The notes below the pieces were generated by a model. The model did no database searches. It was not told where the DNA came from and saw only the letters and a list, made by a program, of their open reading frames with translations. The position numbers and the translations under genes are program-made. A DNA stretch of 64,000 nt from Rhodospirillales bacterium. Lineage in GTDB: Bacteria > Pseudomonadota > Alphaproteobacteria > Rhodospirillales > Rhodospirillaceae. Shown piece by piece: positions 27,808-37,369 of the stretch (position 1 is its first letter; each line of letters starts with the position of its first letter). The stretch covers positions 248,001 through 312,000 of the forward strand of contig JANQJD010000008.1 in the NCBI GenBank assembly GCA_028281845.1, given 5' to 3'.

Positions 27808-29046
27808 TTACAGTTCGTCAAGGAGAGACGGCCCCTCGAAAGATTCTAAGGCAATGATTTCGATAGCATGACCTCTGTAAGCCGGTGGCGCATGAGGAGG
27901 TCTGATGGCTAGACAGTTCGCTTCAGAGAGAACGCTCAGCATAGCACTATCTTGTTGCGAGAAAGGTGTAACCTGAATCTGATTCAGGCATGTGCGAACG
28001 CAGACCGCACGTAAGTAGTCCTCACGTGAATCATTGGCCGGCAGATTACAGCTCAACACACCTTTTTTTCTCTCAATACTAGTATTGACTGGCAGCCCGA
28101 GCAGCGTATTGAGAGCTGGTAACACGAAAAGAATTGCACTGACAATCGCAGAAACAGGATTACCAGGCACACCAATAACAGGCAATCCATAAATATTACC
28201 ACTTATAAGTGGTTTACCAGGACGTACTGCCACCTTCCAGAAATCAAGCACCATGCCGGCTTCACTGAGAGATTCTCGTACGAGATCATGGTCTCCCACA
28301 GAAACTCCACCACTGATGATCAGCAGATCCGCCCCTCTAGCGGAAGAAATTCTTTTAATAAGAGATAATTTGTTATCATTTACTATTCCTAGATTTACAG
28401 GAATACAATTATTAATTGTTAAAAGAGCAGAAAGAGCAAAGCCGTTGGAATCAACAAGCTGGCCCTGTCCGATACTTTCACCAGGTGGGCAGACCTCATC
28501 CCCTGTTGAGAGGATGGCAACGCGTGGCCGACGGACTACTGTGAGCCACGGTACATTCATGGCAGCAGCCAAAGCAATGTCACGAAAGCTCAGGCGTCTG
28601 CCTGCCCTTAGCAAGACGTCCCCTGCCTGAAAATCAGAGCCGGCGGGCCGGATATGACAGCCTGCTCTTGTCTGTTGCGGTACGAGGACAGTTCCATGTG
28701 GACCCATGACAGAGTCCTCCTGCACGACGACAGTATCAGCACCGGCCGGAATCACAGCACCAGTGAAGATGCGCGCGGATTCTCCTTGGCCAATCTCCCG
28801 TCTTGCGGGATGCCCAGCGGTAGATTGGGCAACGATCTCTAGCGTGACAGGTCCATGAGCAGTATCGACCATCCGGACTGCGTAGCCATCCATCGCAGAA
28901 ACAGCGGCTTGCGGATGGGAGACACGGGCGGCCACGTGAACAGCTAAAACACGATTCACTGCCTCGCGCAGATCGACACGCTCCGTTCCAAGCCGCTGTA
29001 ATGGGGCAATGATACGATGGCGAGCCTCTTGAACTGACAGCATCAC
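27808..29046 (-). CDS. moeA: Molybdopterin molybdenumtransferase MoeA (copy 2)
   Basis: This second MoeA has 412 residues with the motifs HPQAAVSAMDGYAVR, FTGAVIPAGADTVVVQED, STGDEVCPPGE, SGGVSVGDHD and GVPGNPVSAIV. It differs substantially from copy 1 at 11.3 kb (for example SAMDGYAV against NAAVDGYGV). The placement beside lexA is the ancestral alphaproteobacterial one (moaC-moeA-lexA), so this is probably the orthodox copy. moaC itself has moved to 33.3 kb next to trpC. Confidence 0.94.
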   Translation of the reverse strand: MMLSVQEARHRIIAPLQRLGTERVDLREAVNRVLAVHVAARVSHPQAAVSAMDGYAVRMVDTAHGPVTLEIVAQSTAGHPARREIGQGESARIFTGAVIPAGADTVVVQEDSVMGPHGTVLVPQQTRAGCHIRPAGSDFQAGDVLLRAGRRLSFRDIALAAAMNVPWLTVVRRPRVAILSTGDEVCPPGESIGQGQLVDSNGFALSALLTINNCIPVNLGIVNDNKLSLIKRISSARGADLLIISGGVSVGDHDLVRESLSEAGMVLDFWKVAVRPGKPLISGNIYGLPVIGVPGNPVSAIVSAILFVLPALNTLLGLPVNTSIERKKGVLSCNLPANDSREDYLRAVCVRTCLNQIQVTPFSQQDSAMLSVLSEANCLAIRPPHAPPAYRGHAIEIIALESFEGPSLLDEL

Positions 29047-29354
29047 AAGGACTCATGGCTGACTGTGTTCCAAGCGGCGTGTGTCTCCGGCCTGGCCTGT
29101 ATGCATTGTCGAGGAGAACGTTTCCCCGTAATCATTACGCCTCCCCGCAGGACTTTTCAAATGCCTGAGATTCTCAGAGACCAGTGCTCAGCATACGGTA
29201 TGTTCAGTGAACCTTGTCACGAGGGAATCGCTGGGATACTGGCGTATGCAGACAAGACCTCCAATAGTCCCTACGCGTAATGGGAAGAGGGACCCATCGC
29301 GCCTCAAAGGGAAGAAAAACCTCCCCATTCCCGACCCATTTTCTAGAGCCATTT
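29047..29354. other. Interval between guaB and moeA
   Basis: These 308 bases contain no confident gene. A plus-strand reading at 29161-29280 resembles the N terminus of PurF and is entered separately as a possible remnant. Nothing else stands out. Confidence 0.5.
29161..29280 (+). pseudogene. Possible purF N-terminal remnant
   Basis: A 39-codon reading starting MPEILRDQCSAYGMFSEP resembles the start of amidophosphoribosyltransferase (typically LREECGVFGIFGHP), including the cysteine that becomes the N-terminal nucleophile. Similarity fades after about 18 residues and a stop follows. No ribosome site is evident. It may be chance similarity. Confidence 0.22.
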
Positions 29355-30815
29355 TTAAAAACTCTCTGGCCGATAATTAGGCGCTTCCCGCGTAATGGCC
29401 ACATCGTGCACGTGACTCTCGCGTAATCCAGCAGCTGTCACACGCCGGAAGTGAGCATGCCGCTGTAAATCCGCAATCACTGCATTACCTGTGTAGCTCA
29501 TCGCTGCTTTCAACCCACCGACAATTTGGTGAATCACGGCTGCCACAGGCCCCTTGAAAGGGACTCGTCCTTCAATGCCTTCCGGCACAAGCTTCAGAGT
29601 CCCAGCGTCCTGTGCATAGCGGTCCGCAGATCCTCTGGCCATTGCTCCAAGAGAGCCCATACCGCGGTAAACTTTGTAGGAGCGCCCTTGATAGAGAAAC
29701 ACTTCGCCAGGAGCCTCTTGGGTGCCAGCGAAAAGAGAACCAATCATAGCACTATCACCACCAGCAGCAATAGCCTTCGCAAGATCGCCAGAGGACTTGA
29801 TGCCACCGTCGGCGATCACGGGAATATCGTGGGAACGCGCGACCTCTGCGACTTCCATGACAGCCGTGAACTGTGGCACGCCAACCCCAGCGATAACACG
29901 CGTCGTACATATTGACCCTGGCCCGATCCCAACCTTGACGGCATCGACCCCGGCGGTGATCAGAGCCTCAGCCCCTGCCGCCGTGGCGATATTACCAGCG
30001 ATCACCTGAGCACAATTCTTGAAAAGAGTCTTGATGTCACGCACCGCCTGAATCACTCTTTGCGCATGGCCATGTGCGGTATCTACAACGACGATATCAG
30101 CACCGGCGTTGAGAAGAGATTCTGCGCGGGTTATACCGTCTGTGCCAACACCGACAGCCGCGCCAACCCGCAGCCGCCCACATTCATCTTTACAAGCGTT
30201 AGGGTAGGAGAGAGCCTTTTCCATATCCTTGACGGTCATGAGTCCGATGCAGCGATACTCATCGTCTACCACGATAAGCTTTTCGATCCGATGTTGGTGG
30301 AATAAACGACGGGCCTCTTCGCGACTGACACCCTCGCGCACGGTGATGAGAGTGTCCTTTGTCATTAACTCCGACACAGGCTGGTCCATGTTAGTGGCAA
30401 AGCGGAGATCACGATTTGTCAGAATGCCAACAAGCCTCCCATTCCGTTCTGTGACAGGGATACCTGAGATCCTGTAGCTAACCATCAATGTCAAGGCCTC
30501 TGACAAAGACTGCTGAGGGTGTATAATAACAGGATTGACAATCATGCCTGCTTCAAACCTTTTGACTTTACGTACTTCCTCGACCTGGACATCAATATCC
30601 AGATTCTTGTGGATCACCCCGATGCCGCCTGCTTGTGCCATCGCGATGGCTAAAGCATGTTCTGTCACTGTATCCATAGCCGCTGACACTAAGGGAATGC
30701 CAAGCTCTATAGAGTTTGTCAGGCGTGTACGAACGTTGACCTGGGAAGGCAGGACGTGGGACTCTGCTGGCACGAGTAGAACATCGTCAAATGCCAGGGC
30801 TTCTTTCGCTTCCAT
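29355..30815 (-). CDS. guaB: Inosine-5'-monophosphate dehydrogenase
   Basis: GuaB oxidises IMP to XMP with NAD, the first committed step to GMP. The 486-residue protein has the barrel start [15 protein letters not shown], two CBS domains at about 92-200, catalytic C303 in GPGSICTTR, and the [11 protein letters not shown] and [12 protein letters not shown] phosphate-binding loops. The mobile flap is present. Length is typical. It is transcribed away from ccmA; its 179-base upstream region carries a 14-bp tandem repeat. Confidence 0.97.
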   Translation of the reverse strand: MEAKEALAFDDVLLVPAESHVLPSQVNVRTRLTNSIELGIPLVSAAMDTVTEHALAIAMAQAGGIGVIHKNLDIDVQVEEVRKVKRFEAGMIVNPVIIHPQQSLSEALTLMVSYRISGIPVTERNGRLVGILTNRDLRFATNMDQPVSELMTKDTLITVREGVSREEARRLFHQHRIEKLIVVDDEYRCIGLMTVKDMEKALSYPNACKDECGRLRVGAAVGVGTDGITRAESLLNAGADIVVVDTAHGHAQRVIQAVRDIKTLFKNCAQVIAGNIATAAGAEALITAGVDAVKVGIGPGSICTTRVIAGVGVPQFTAVMEVAEVARSHDIPVIADGGIKSSGDLAKAIAAGGDSAMIGSLFAGTQEAPGEVFLYQGRSYKVYRGMGSLGAMARGSADRYAQDAGTLKLVPEGIEGRVPFKGPVAAVIHQIVGGLKAAMSYTGNAVIADLQRHAHFRRVTAAGLRESHVHDVAITREAPNYRPESF

Positions 30816-30864
30816 GACTCCTCCCGGGTCACCCGCTTAGTTAGTGCCACCACATGTATCATAT

Positions 30865-30892
30865 CATACACATCTGTTCATACACATCTGTT
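30865..30892. repeat. 14-bp perfect tandem duplication between guaB and ccmA
   Basis: CATACACATCTGTT is repeated at 30865-30878 and 30879-30892, within the shared upstream region of the divergent guaB and ccmA genes. Confidence 0.93.
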
Positions 30893-30994
30893 TGCCTATG
30901 CCAAGAACGGCCCAATGGGGAGTGATCTTGTCCCTATGGGAGGGGGAATCCTGTGGTGTATTGTGAGAAATTCTAATGCTTACTGCCTACGGTC

Positions 30995-31687
30995 ATGATC
31001 ATGAGATCTCTCTTTAAACATTCACGGTCTGTGACACAGGTTCCTATTCTTTCGTCTTTTGTTTCAGGAAAGAACTTGGCCTGTGTCCGCGGGGAACGGC
31101 TCGTGTTTGCCGGCCTCTCTTTTACACTAGAGCCGAGTGAAGCGCTACTCCTGCTCGGGCCCAACGGGAGTGGTAAATCAAGTTTCCTGCGGATTCTCGC
31201 GGGACTCTCGCGTCCGGCTGCGGGAGAATTGTGCTGGAAAGGGCGGCCCATTGATGAAGCACCAGAGCGCTACACAGATTCTGTACGCTATGTTGGCCAT
31301 CTAGATGCCATTAAGCCAGCTCTGTCAATCGCCGAGACTCTGTTCTTTTGGGGTAGTTTATCTGGAATAAAACAACCTAAAATAGCAAAAAGCACAGCAC
31401 GAGCGATGACATACTTTGGTCTCAGTGCTCTTGCAGACACACCGGGTCGGCTGTTGTCCGCTGGGCAGAAACGTCGGGTGAACCTGGCGAGACTGCTTGT
31501 AGGCACGGCGGATCTGTGGCTCTTAGATGAACCTGCCACAGCCCTTGACCAGGAGTCCATCATGGCGCTAGGGAAAATCATTGCCGCACATCGAGCCATG
31601 GGTGGGATGGTGATACTCTCCACACACATGGTTGTAGATCTGCCACAAGCCAGCAGGTTGGACATGCGTGATTTTTCCTGCCACTAG
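30995..31687 (+). CDS. ccmA: Cytochrome c biogenesis ATP-binding protein CcmA
   Basis: CcmA powers release of heme-loaded CcmE in the System I cytochrome c maturation pathway. The 230-residue protein contains GKNLACVRGERLVFAGLSF, Walker A GPNGSGKSS, the signature LSAGQKRRVNLARLL, Walker B LWLLDEPATALD and the H-loop STHM. The N terminus is about 20 residues longer than usual; the ATG two codons in, or a later start, cannot be excluded because no good ribosome site is seen. ccmB follows, but ccmC and ccmD, which usually come next, do not. Confidence 0.93.
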   Translation: MIMRSLFKHSRSVTQVPILSSFVSGKNLACVRGERLVFAGLSFTLEPSEALLLLGPNGSGKSSFLRILAGLSRPAAGELCWKGRPIDEAPERYTDSVRYVGHLDAIKPALSIAETLFFWGSLSGIKQPKIAKSTARAMTYFGLSALADTPGRLLSAGQKRRVNLARLLVGTADLWLLDEPATALDQESIMALGKIIAAHRAMGGMVILSTHMVVDLPQASRLDMRDFSCH

Positions 31688-31721
31688 AGGCCGCTCACAC
31701 CAGAGAAGGCGGAAGACCGTG

Positions 31722-32393
31722 ATGGCTGTCATTCAACTCATTCATCGTGAGATGAAGTTAGTGTTACGACAAGAAACAGATACTTTTCTTGTGCTGGGTT
31801 TTTTTATGCTGACGGTCATGCTTTTTCCGTTCGGGGTGGGCCCTGAACCACAAATGCTGGAGAGGATGAGTGCCGGTGTGCTTTGGGTCATGGCCCTGCT
31901 CGCGACTCTGCTGTCGCTCGATCGTCTGTTCCAGAATGACTACGAGGATGGCAGCCTCGATTTACTCGCTCTCGTTCCACGGCCACTGACAGTCATCGTA
32001 CTCTCTAAGGTAATAGCCCATTGGCTCACCACAGGATTGCCATTAACAGTAGTATCGCCTTTCTTAGCAAAACTCTTGCAAATGCAAACTGAAGGAGTGA
32101 CCGCCTTGGTCATCGCCATGGCGTTGGGAACACCGACCCTCAGTCTGATTGGGGCCGTCGGAGCAGCACTAATATTAGGAGCACGTCATGGTAACATACT
32201 ATTGTTATTAATCATACTCCCACTGTATATTCCCGTGCTGGTCTTTGGGGTTGCCGCAGTAGAAGTAGCAAGCCTGGGGTTAGAGGGACAGCAAGCGCCG
32301 TTGCTCATTTTAGCCGCGCTTTTGTGCGCAACGTTGCCACTGTGCTCCCTAGCCACTACAGCCGCCCTGCGGCAAGCTCTGGACTCAGGGTAG
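31722..32393 (+). CDS. ccmB: Heme exporter permease CcmB
   Basis: CcmB is the six-helix membrane partner of CcmA. The 223-residue protein begins MAVIQLIHREMKLVLRQ and contains the family segment LLSLDRLFQNDYEDGSLDLL. GGAAG lies six bases before the ATG at 31722; the frame is open 18 codons further, into the end of ccmA. Cytochrome c made by this system would be the likely electron donor to the CuA subunit at 0.1-0.6 kb. The next gene on the same strand is trpC, after a 75-base AT-rich gap. Confidence 0.92.
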   Translation: MAVIQLIHREMKLVLRQETDTFLVLGFFMLTVMLFPFGVGPEPQMLERMSAGVLWVMALLATLLSLDRLFQNDYEDGSLDLLALVPRPLTVIVLSKVIAHWLTTGLPLTVVSPFLAKLLQMQTEGVTALVIAMALGTPTLSLIGAVGAALILGARHGNILLLLIILPLYIPVLVFGVAAVEVASLGLEGQQAPLLILAALLCATLPLCSLATTAALRQALDSG

Positions 32394-32468
32394 GATTACT
32401 ACTATTAAAAATTTATTTATCAAATAAAAAATAGTGATAATTGTCCTACCTGCATAGGAGACGGGGAA

Positions 32469-33281
32469 ATGTCTGATATGTTGGCCCAGATATGCACTAC
32501 AAAACAGGAACATATTGCCATACGCCGTGCGGCCGTACCTCTCTCTCTCCTCAGACAACAGGCAAAGGCGACAGCCATGCCACGCGGTTTTGCCAATGCT
32601 CTCACGCGAGCGGTCACCAACCGCGGTTGCGCGCTGATCAGCGAAATCAAGAAGGCCTCGCCTTCTGCGGGGGTAGTTTGTTCTTCTTTCCATCCGCAGC
32701 GGTTGGCGAGAGAATGCGCAGCTGGTGGTGCGGCTTGCCTCTCCGTCTTAACTGACGCGCCCTACTTTCAAGGCACTGATGTCTTTGTTACCCAGGCACG
32801 GAACGCTGTTGCCCTGCCCATTCTGCGCAAGGACTTTTTTCTTGATCCCTATCAAGTCGTCGAATCACGGGTCATTGGAGCGGATGCTATTCTGATCATC
32901 CTTGCAGCTGTCTCAGACAATCAAGCGGTTGAGCTGGAGTCCGCCGCATGTGAATGGGGCTTAGAGGTTGTAGTGGAAATACATGACGAGTACGATTTAG
33001 AACGTGCTATCGCATTAAAAACGCCATTATTCGGTATCAATAATCGAAATCTTGCGACCTTCAAAGTTGATATTACGCTCAGTGAGCGGCTCGCACCCCT
33101 GGTGCCAGTTGATCGGGTACTCATTGCAGAAAGCGGGCTAAGCCAGCCTGCGGACCTTGCCCGCCTGGCTAGGGCTAGGATACGACGTTTCCTGATTGGC
33201 GAGTCTATTATGCGCGCAAAAGATGTTACACAGCAGTGTACTCTTTATGCTTTAGCACTGGCTGCAGACAGTCCGTGGTGA
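32469..33281 (+). CDS. trpC: Indole-3-glycerol phosphate synthase
   Basis: TrpC closes the indole ring in tryptophan synthesis. The 270-residue TIM-barrel protein has [15 protein letters not shown] with the catalytic lysine, [39 protein letters not shown], and the [16 protein letters not shown] phosphate loop. The length is usual for the monofunctional enzyme. trpE, trpG and trpD are not in the window. moaC follows after 11 bases, a conserved alphaproteobacterial pairing. Confidence 0.97.
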   Translation: MSDMLAQICTTKQEHIAIRRAAVPLSLLRQQAKATAMPRGFANALTRAVTNRGCALISEIKKASPSAGVVCSSFHPQRLARECAAGGAACLSVLTDAPYFQGTDVFVTQARNAVALPILRKDFFLDPYQVVESRVIGADAILIILAAVSDNQAVELESAACEWGLEVVVEIHDEYDLERAIALKTPLFGINNRNLATFKVDITLSERLAPLVPVDRVLIAESGLSQPADLARLARARIRRFLIGESIMRAKDVTQQCTLYALALAADSPW

Positions 33282-33292
33282 GGAGTGAAGGG

Positions 33293-33808
33293 ATGGGATC
33301 GGGATCGAGAAGTGAGTTCACCCACTTTGATAAAAGCGGTCATGCCATCATGGTGGATGTAACGGACAAGGCTGTAACGGAGCGTACGGCGACTGCGGGC
33401 GGGACCGTCCTGATGCAGCCCCACACGCTGCGCCGTATCATGGAAGGCACTCTCAAAAAAGGTGATGTTCTTGAGTGTGCTCGTATAGCTGGTATTATGG
33501 CCGCAAAGCGCACGGCTGATCTTGTCCCCTTATGCCATTCGTTGGTCCTGACTGCGGTGACAGTTGACCTGACATGTGATCCTAGTCGCAATGCTGTTGA
33601 TATTGCGGCGACCATTCGGCTGGCTGGACAGACAGGTGCAGAGATGGAGGCACTAACCGCTGTGAGCATTGCCGCGCTGGTCGTCTATGACATGTGCAAG
33701 GCCATTGACCGCGGTATGCGACTCACAGACATACGACTGCTTCACAAAAGTGGTGGGAAATCCGGATCATACCATGTCAGAAGGGAGACGCCGCTGATTC
33801 AGGAATAA
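33293..33808 (+). CDS. moaC: Cyclic pyranopterin monophosphate synthase MoaC
   Basis: MoaC completes cyclic pyranopterin monophosphate in molybdenum cofactor synthesis. The 171-residue protein has [46 protein letters not shown] and [11 protein letters not shown]...[11 protein letters not shown], all family blocks. The start at 33293 has GAGGAG about eight bases upstream; the open frame continues 19 codons earlier inside trpC. It provides an early cofactor step; MoeA copies act last. Confidence 0.96.
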   Translation: MGSGSRSEFTHFDKSGHAIMVDVTDKAVTERTATAGGTVLMQPHTLRRIMEGTLKKGDVLECARIAGIMAAKRTADLVPLCHSLVLTAVTVDLTCDPSRNAVDIAATIRLAGQTGAEMEALTAVSIAALVVYDMCKAIDRGMRLTDIRLLHKSGGKSGSYHVRRETPLIQE

Positions 33809-33911
33809 CTTGCATGATTCTCCTTTCCATGAGCATAATGGCCCGTGTTGTTCACACCACAGTTCTCGTCGCGGAGAACAGCGCTGATTATGGCCAGGGC
33901 GGACAGAATCG

Positions 33912-34859
33912 TTGGACCAAGAGATCCTGCATGCGTTGACGACAGGTGGCAAGGCAGCCGTGGCTCGTGCGTTTGCCAAGATAGAGTGCACACCGGACTC
34001 TGAAGAGACAGTGGCCTTACTCGATGCTGCCTACACTGCGCCTGTCGGGCATGTGGTGGGTATTACTGGTCCGCCAGGCGTTGGCAAATCTACGCTGATG
34101 AGCGCTCTCATTAAGGATTGGCGCATACAGGGCCGCACTGTTGGTGTGATTGCCGTTGATCCCTCATCGCGGCGTACAGGTGGTGCTCTGCTAGGCGATC
34201 GCATGCGCCTCACCTCTGATCCAGAGGATCGTGGCCTTTTTGTCCGCTCTATGGCTGCACGCGACAAGCTAGGCGGACTAGCCGCTCTGACAGTCTCCGG
34301 CATGGTGTTGATGCGTGCTCTTTATGACATAGTACTGATAGAGACAGTCGGCGTCGGTCAGTCTGAAACTGACATCGTCAGTGTAGCCGACACAGTGCTT
34401 TTCTGTATTCAGCCTGGATCCGGAGATTCTCTGCAATTCATGAAGGCCGGCATTGTGGAGATTCCTCATATCATTCTCGTGACTAAAGCAGATATGGGGA
34501 AGCCTGCCGTACAGGCCAAGACAGATGTCCAGATGGCTCTGTCTTTATGTTGTGATTCTGAACTATGGCAGGTACCTGTCCTGTTGGTTTCTTCTATTGC
34601 ACGGGACAATCTTGAGAAGACTCTCACTACTATTGACTCGCACGCTGCATTTCTACATGCAAGCGGGCGTCTCAGCGCAACTCGTCAGACACAGGCAGAG
34701 CAGTGGCTTATCGCGTTTCTCCAGGAACGCTTTGGTCGTGAGGGCGTGAGACGAGTTGGGAATCTGTCTTTGGGCAGAGGTCAATCCCCTTTCCGTCGGC
34801 TGCAGGACGCACTGAGAATATTTTGTAACACAACAGCGGTGTGTGGGAGAGGGGAATGA
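33912..34859 (+). CDS. meaB: Methylmalonyl-CoA mutase-associated GTPase MeaB (ArgK family)
   Basis: MeaB is a G3E GTPase that protects and loads B12-dependent methylmalonyl-CoA mutase. The 315-residue protein has Walker A GPPGVGKST (53-61), the VIAVDPSSRRTGGALLGDRMRL block, the ETVGVGQSE switch and VTKAD (base-recognition). It begins with TTG at 33912, without a strong ribosome site. The mutase itself is not in the window, but acuI at 41.3 kb also belongs to C3-acyl-CoA metabolism. Its stop overlaps the cmk start (ATGA). Confidence 0.93.
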   Translation: MDQEILHALTTGGKAAVARAFAKIECTPDSEETVALLDAAYTAPVGHVVGITGPPGVGKSTLMSALIKDWRIQGRTVGVIAVDPSSRRTGGALLGDRMRLTSDPEDRGLFVRSMAARDKLGGLAALTVSGMVLMRALYDIVLIETVGVGQSETDIVSVADTVLFCIQPGSGDSLQFMKAGIVEIPHIILVTKADMGKPAVQAKTDVQMALSLCCDSELWQVPVLLVSSIARDNLEKTLTTIDSHAAFLHASGRLSATRQTQAEQWLIAFLQERFGREGVRRVGNLSLGRGQSPFRRLQDALRIFCNTTAVCGRGE

Positions 34860-35494
34860 TTGTTGCCGTCGATGGGCCTGCCGCGGCCGGGAAGGGAACA
34901 CTGGCCTGTCGGCTTGCAGAGCGGTTAGGATTTTCCTATATGGACACTGGCCTTTTGTATCGCGCTGTTGCTCTAGCCGTCCTCCGTAGAGGGGTGAGTC
35001 CTAGGAATGGGGAGGCTGTCGTTGATGCCGCTCATGGAGTTCATGCGGCCGCTCTAGCCGATCCGATGTTGCGATCAGAGGTGGTCGGTCAGATGGCATC
35101 GCAGGTGGCAGTTATCCCCGCGGTACGGGCCATCCTGCTCTCTTGCCAGCGCCGGTTCGCCAGTTGCCCCCCTAAAGGCGGGGCCGTGATGGATGGTCGT
35201 GATATTGGCACTGTTGTCTGTCCCCATGCTGAATGTAAGTTTTTTGTCACGGCAAATCTGGCGGTTCGTGCCCGACGCCGAGTCAATGAGTTGCGAGAGC
35301 GTGGGATGTCGGCTATAGAGAGTCAAGTCCTTGCAAAGATGCATGAGCGCGATCAACGTGATCAGGAGCGTGTCATTGCCTTATTGAGGCCGGCAGAGGA
35401 TGCTTTCATTTTAGATACCTCAGAGATGAATCCAGATGTGGCTCTGTCCATTGCCTTAACCTATGTTGCACAAAAGGTCGCCGCCTCTATTTGA
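34856..35494 (+). CDS. cmk: Cytidylate kinase
   Basis: Cmk phosphorylates CMP and dCMP. The 212-residue protein starts MIVAVDGPAAAGKGT with the P-loop, then FSYMDTGLLYRAVAL, MDGRDIGTVVCP and KFFVTANLAVRARRR (lid). The ATG at 34856 is preceded by GGAGAGGGG and overlaps the meaB stop by four bases, implying coupled translation. rpsA follows after 109 bases as in most proteobacteria, whereas aroA, the usual upstream neighbour, is 11 kb away. Confidence 0.96.
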   Translation: MIVAVDGPAAAGKGTLACRLAERLGFSYMDTGLLYRAVALAVLRRGVSPRNGEAVVDAAHGVHAAALADPMLRSEVVGQMASQVAVIPAVRAILLSCQRRFASCPPKGGAVMDGRDIGTVVCPHAECKFFVTANLAVRARRRVNELRERGMSAIESQVLAKMHERDQRDQERVIALLRPAEDAFILDTSEMNPDVALSIALTYVAQKVAASI

Positions 35495-35603
35495 ATATGC
35501 AGGATGATAGCAGAGAGCGATACTGTACTGACATCATTTTCCTTTGTAAGATTGCTGTGAACCACCAACGGGCCAGGAAATGATCAAGAAAGGATAAAAC
35601 CGT

Positions 35604-37343
35604 ATGGCCGATACTGTTTTTCCCACGGATTTTCCCACGGATGAAGACTTCGCGGCCCTTCTGGATGGATCGCTAGGCAAGAGCGGAAGCATTGAAGGAA
35701 CTGTGCTCAAGGGAACGGTGCTCAACGTGGATAGCGATTCTGTCACCGTTGATGTCGGCCTGAAGTCCGAGGGACGAGTCGCTTTGAAGGAATTCTCCCC
35801 ACCGGGGGGTAGGCCAGAGGTCGGACCGGGTGATACCGTTGAGGTGTTCGTCGAGCGTTACGAAGATCGGGACGGCACAATTGTCCTTTCCCGTGATAAG
35901 GCACGCCGTGAAGAAGCGTGGAATGAACTCGAAAAAGCGGCGCACGAAAGCCAGAGAGTCACCGGTGTTATTTTCGGCCGTGTCAAAGGTGGATTCACGG
36001 TAGATCTGAATGGCGCCGTCGCCTTTCTTCCAGGCAGTCAGGTGGATATCCGGCCTGTGCGCGATATCAGTCCGTTGATGGGCACACCGCAACCCTTTCA
36101 GATTTTGAAAATGGATCGCGCTCGCGGAAACATCGTCGTTTCTCGTCGCGCTGTCCTGGAGGAAACCCGTGCTGAACAGCGCAGCGACTTGATTGAGAAT
36201 CTACGCGAGAGTCAGGTGCTAGAAGGAGTCGTCAAGAATATCACAGATTACGGCGCTTTTGTTGACCTAGGTGGGGTAGATGGGCTGCTACATGTGACTG
36301 ATATCTCATGGAAGCGGATTAATCATCCGAGCGAGGTGCTGCATATTGGTCAGACCGTCAAGGTACAGGTGATTCGTTTCAATGCGGAAACGCAACGCAT
36401 TAGTCTCGGCATGAAACAACTTGAAACGGACCCTTGGGAAAAGGTAGAGCGTAAGTATCCCGTTGGCACAAAGTGCAGTGGACGTGTCACCAACATCACA
36501 GACTATGGGGCATTCGTGGAACTGGAAGCGGGTGTCGAGGGCCTTGTGCACATTTCAGAAATGAGCTGGACTAAGAAGAACATCCACCCTGGAAAGATTC
36601 TCTCGACTAGCCAGGAAGTGGAGGTGATGGTACTCGATGTGGATCCACAGAAAAGGCGCATTTCTCTCGGACTGAAGCAGACGATGGGCAATCCTTGGGA
36701 ATCTTTCTTACAAAGGTTTCCTATTGGTTCCATGATAGAAGGTGAGATTAAGAATATTACAGAGTTTGGCCTGTTTATCGGTCTGACAAGCGAGATTGAT
36801 GGGATGGTCCATCTGTCTGATCTGGACTGGAATCGTTCTGGTGAAGAAGCGGTGCAGGATTATAGGAAAGGCGATGTTGTGCAGGCTAAGGTCCTGGACG
36901 TCGACGTGGATAAGGAACGCATCTCACTGGGAATCAAGCAGTTGACGGAGGATCCCTTTACAGATGCCGTGAAGAGTCTGAAGAAGGGGGATGTGGTTTC
37001 CTGTGTTGTCCTGCAGACTCAGGAAAGCGGAGTTGAAGTGACTATTCACAACGCCGTCCAGGGTTTTATCCGTAAAGCTGAACTGGCACGGGATCGTGGG
37101 GAGCAGAGGCCAGAAAGATTCTCTGTTGGAGAGATTGTGGAAGCAAAAATATTGGCTATCGATCGTGCCACTCGTCGTATCTCCCTGTCCGTAAGGGCAC
37201 GTGAATTTGATGAGGAAAAGAAAGCGATGGCAGAGTATGGAGGAGTCGAATCTGGGGCCTCCTTGGGGGATATCCTGGGGGCTGCCTTGAAACAGGCAAG
37301 AGAGGGGAAAGAGACCGCCGGCAACTCCTCCCCTAACAACTAA
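35604..37343 (+). CDS. rpsA: 30S ribosomal protein S1
   Basis: S1 helps the 30S subunit bind and unfold mRNA. The 579-residue protein has six S1 (OB-fold) repeats, roughly at 30-105, 120-187, 205-275, 290-362, 377-449 and 464-535; repeats 3 and 4 carry the strongest NITDYGAFV signatures. The N terminus contains an in-frame 12-bp tandem duplication (FPTDFPTD) and an imperfect 15-base one (GTVLKGTVL). AAAGGA lies nine bases before the ATG. Confidence 0.97.
   Translation: MADTVFPTDFPTDEDFAALLDGSLGKSGSIEGTVLKGTVLNVDSDSVTVDVGLKSEGRVALKEFSPPGGRPEVGPGDTVEVFVERYEDRDGTIVLSRDKARREEAWNELEKAAHESQRVTGVIFGRVKGGFTVDLNGAVAFLPGSQVDIRPVRDISPLMGTPQPFQILKMDRARGNIVVSRRAVLEETRAEQRSDLIENLRESQVLEGVVKNITDYGAFVDLGGVDGLLHVTDISWKRINHPSEVLHIGQTVKVQVIRFNAETQRISLGMKQLETDPWEKVERKYPVGTKCSGRVTNITDYGAFVELEAGVEGLVHISEMSWTKKNIHPGKILSTSQEVEVMVLDVDPQKRRISLGLKQTMGNPWESFLQRFPIGSMIEGEIKNITEFGLFIGLTSEIDGMVHLSDLDWNRSGEEAVQDYRKGDVVQAKVLDVDVDKERISLGIKQLTEDPFTDAVKSLKKGDVVSCVVLQTQESGVEVTIHNAVQGFIRKAELARDRGEQRPERFSVGEIVEAKILAIDRATRRISLSVRAREFDEEKKAMAEYGGVESGASLGDILGAALKQAREGKETAGNSSPNN
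35618..35641. repeat. 12-bp in-frame tandem duplication in rpsA
   Basis: TTTTCCCACGGA occurs at 35618-35629 and 35630-35641. It encodes the doubled FPTD at the extreme N terminus of S1, ahead of the first OB fold. Confidence 0.93.
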
Positions 37344-37369
37344 CTGAACAACGAACTGAGGAGGAGCCG

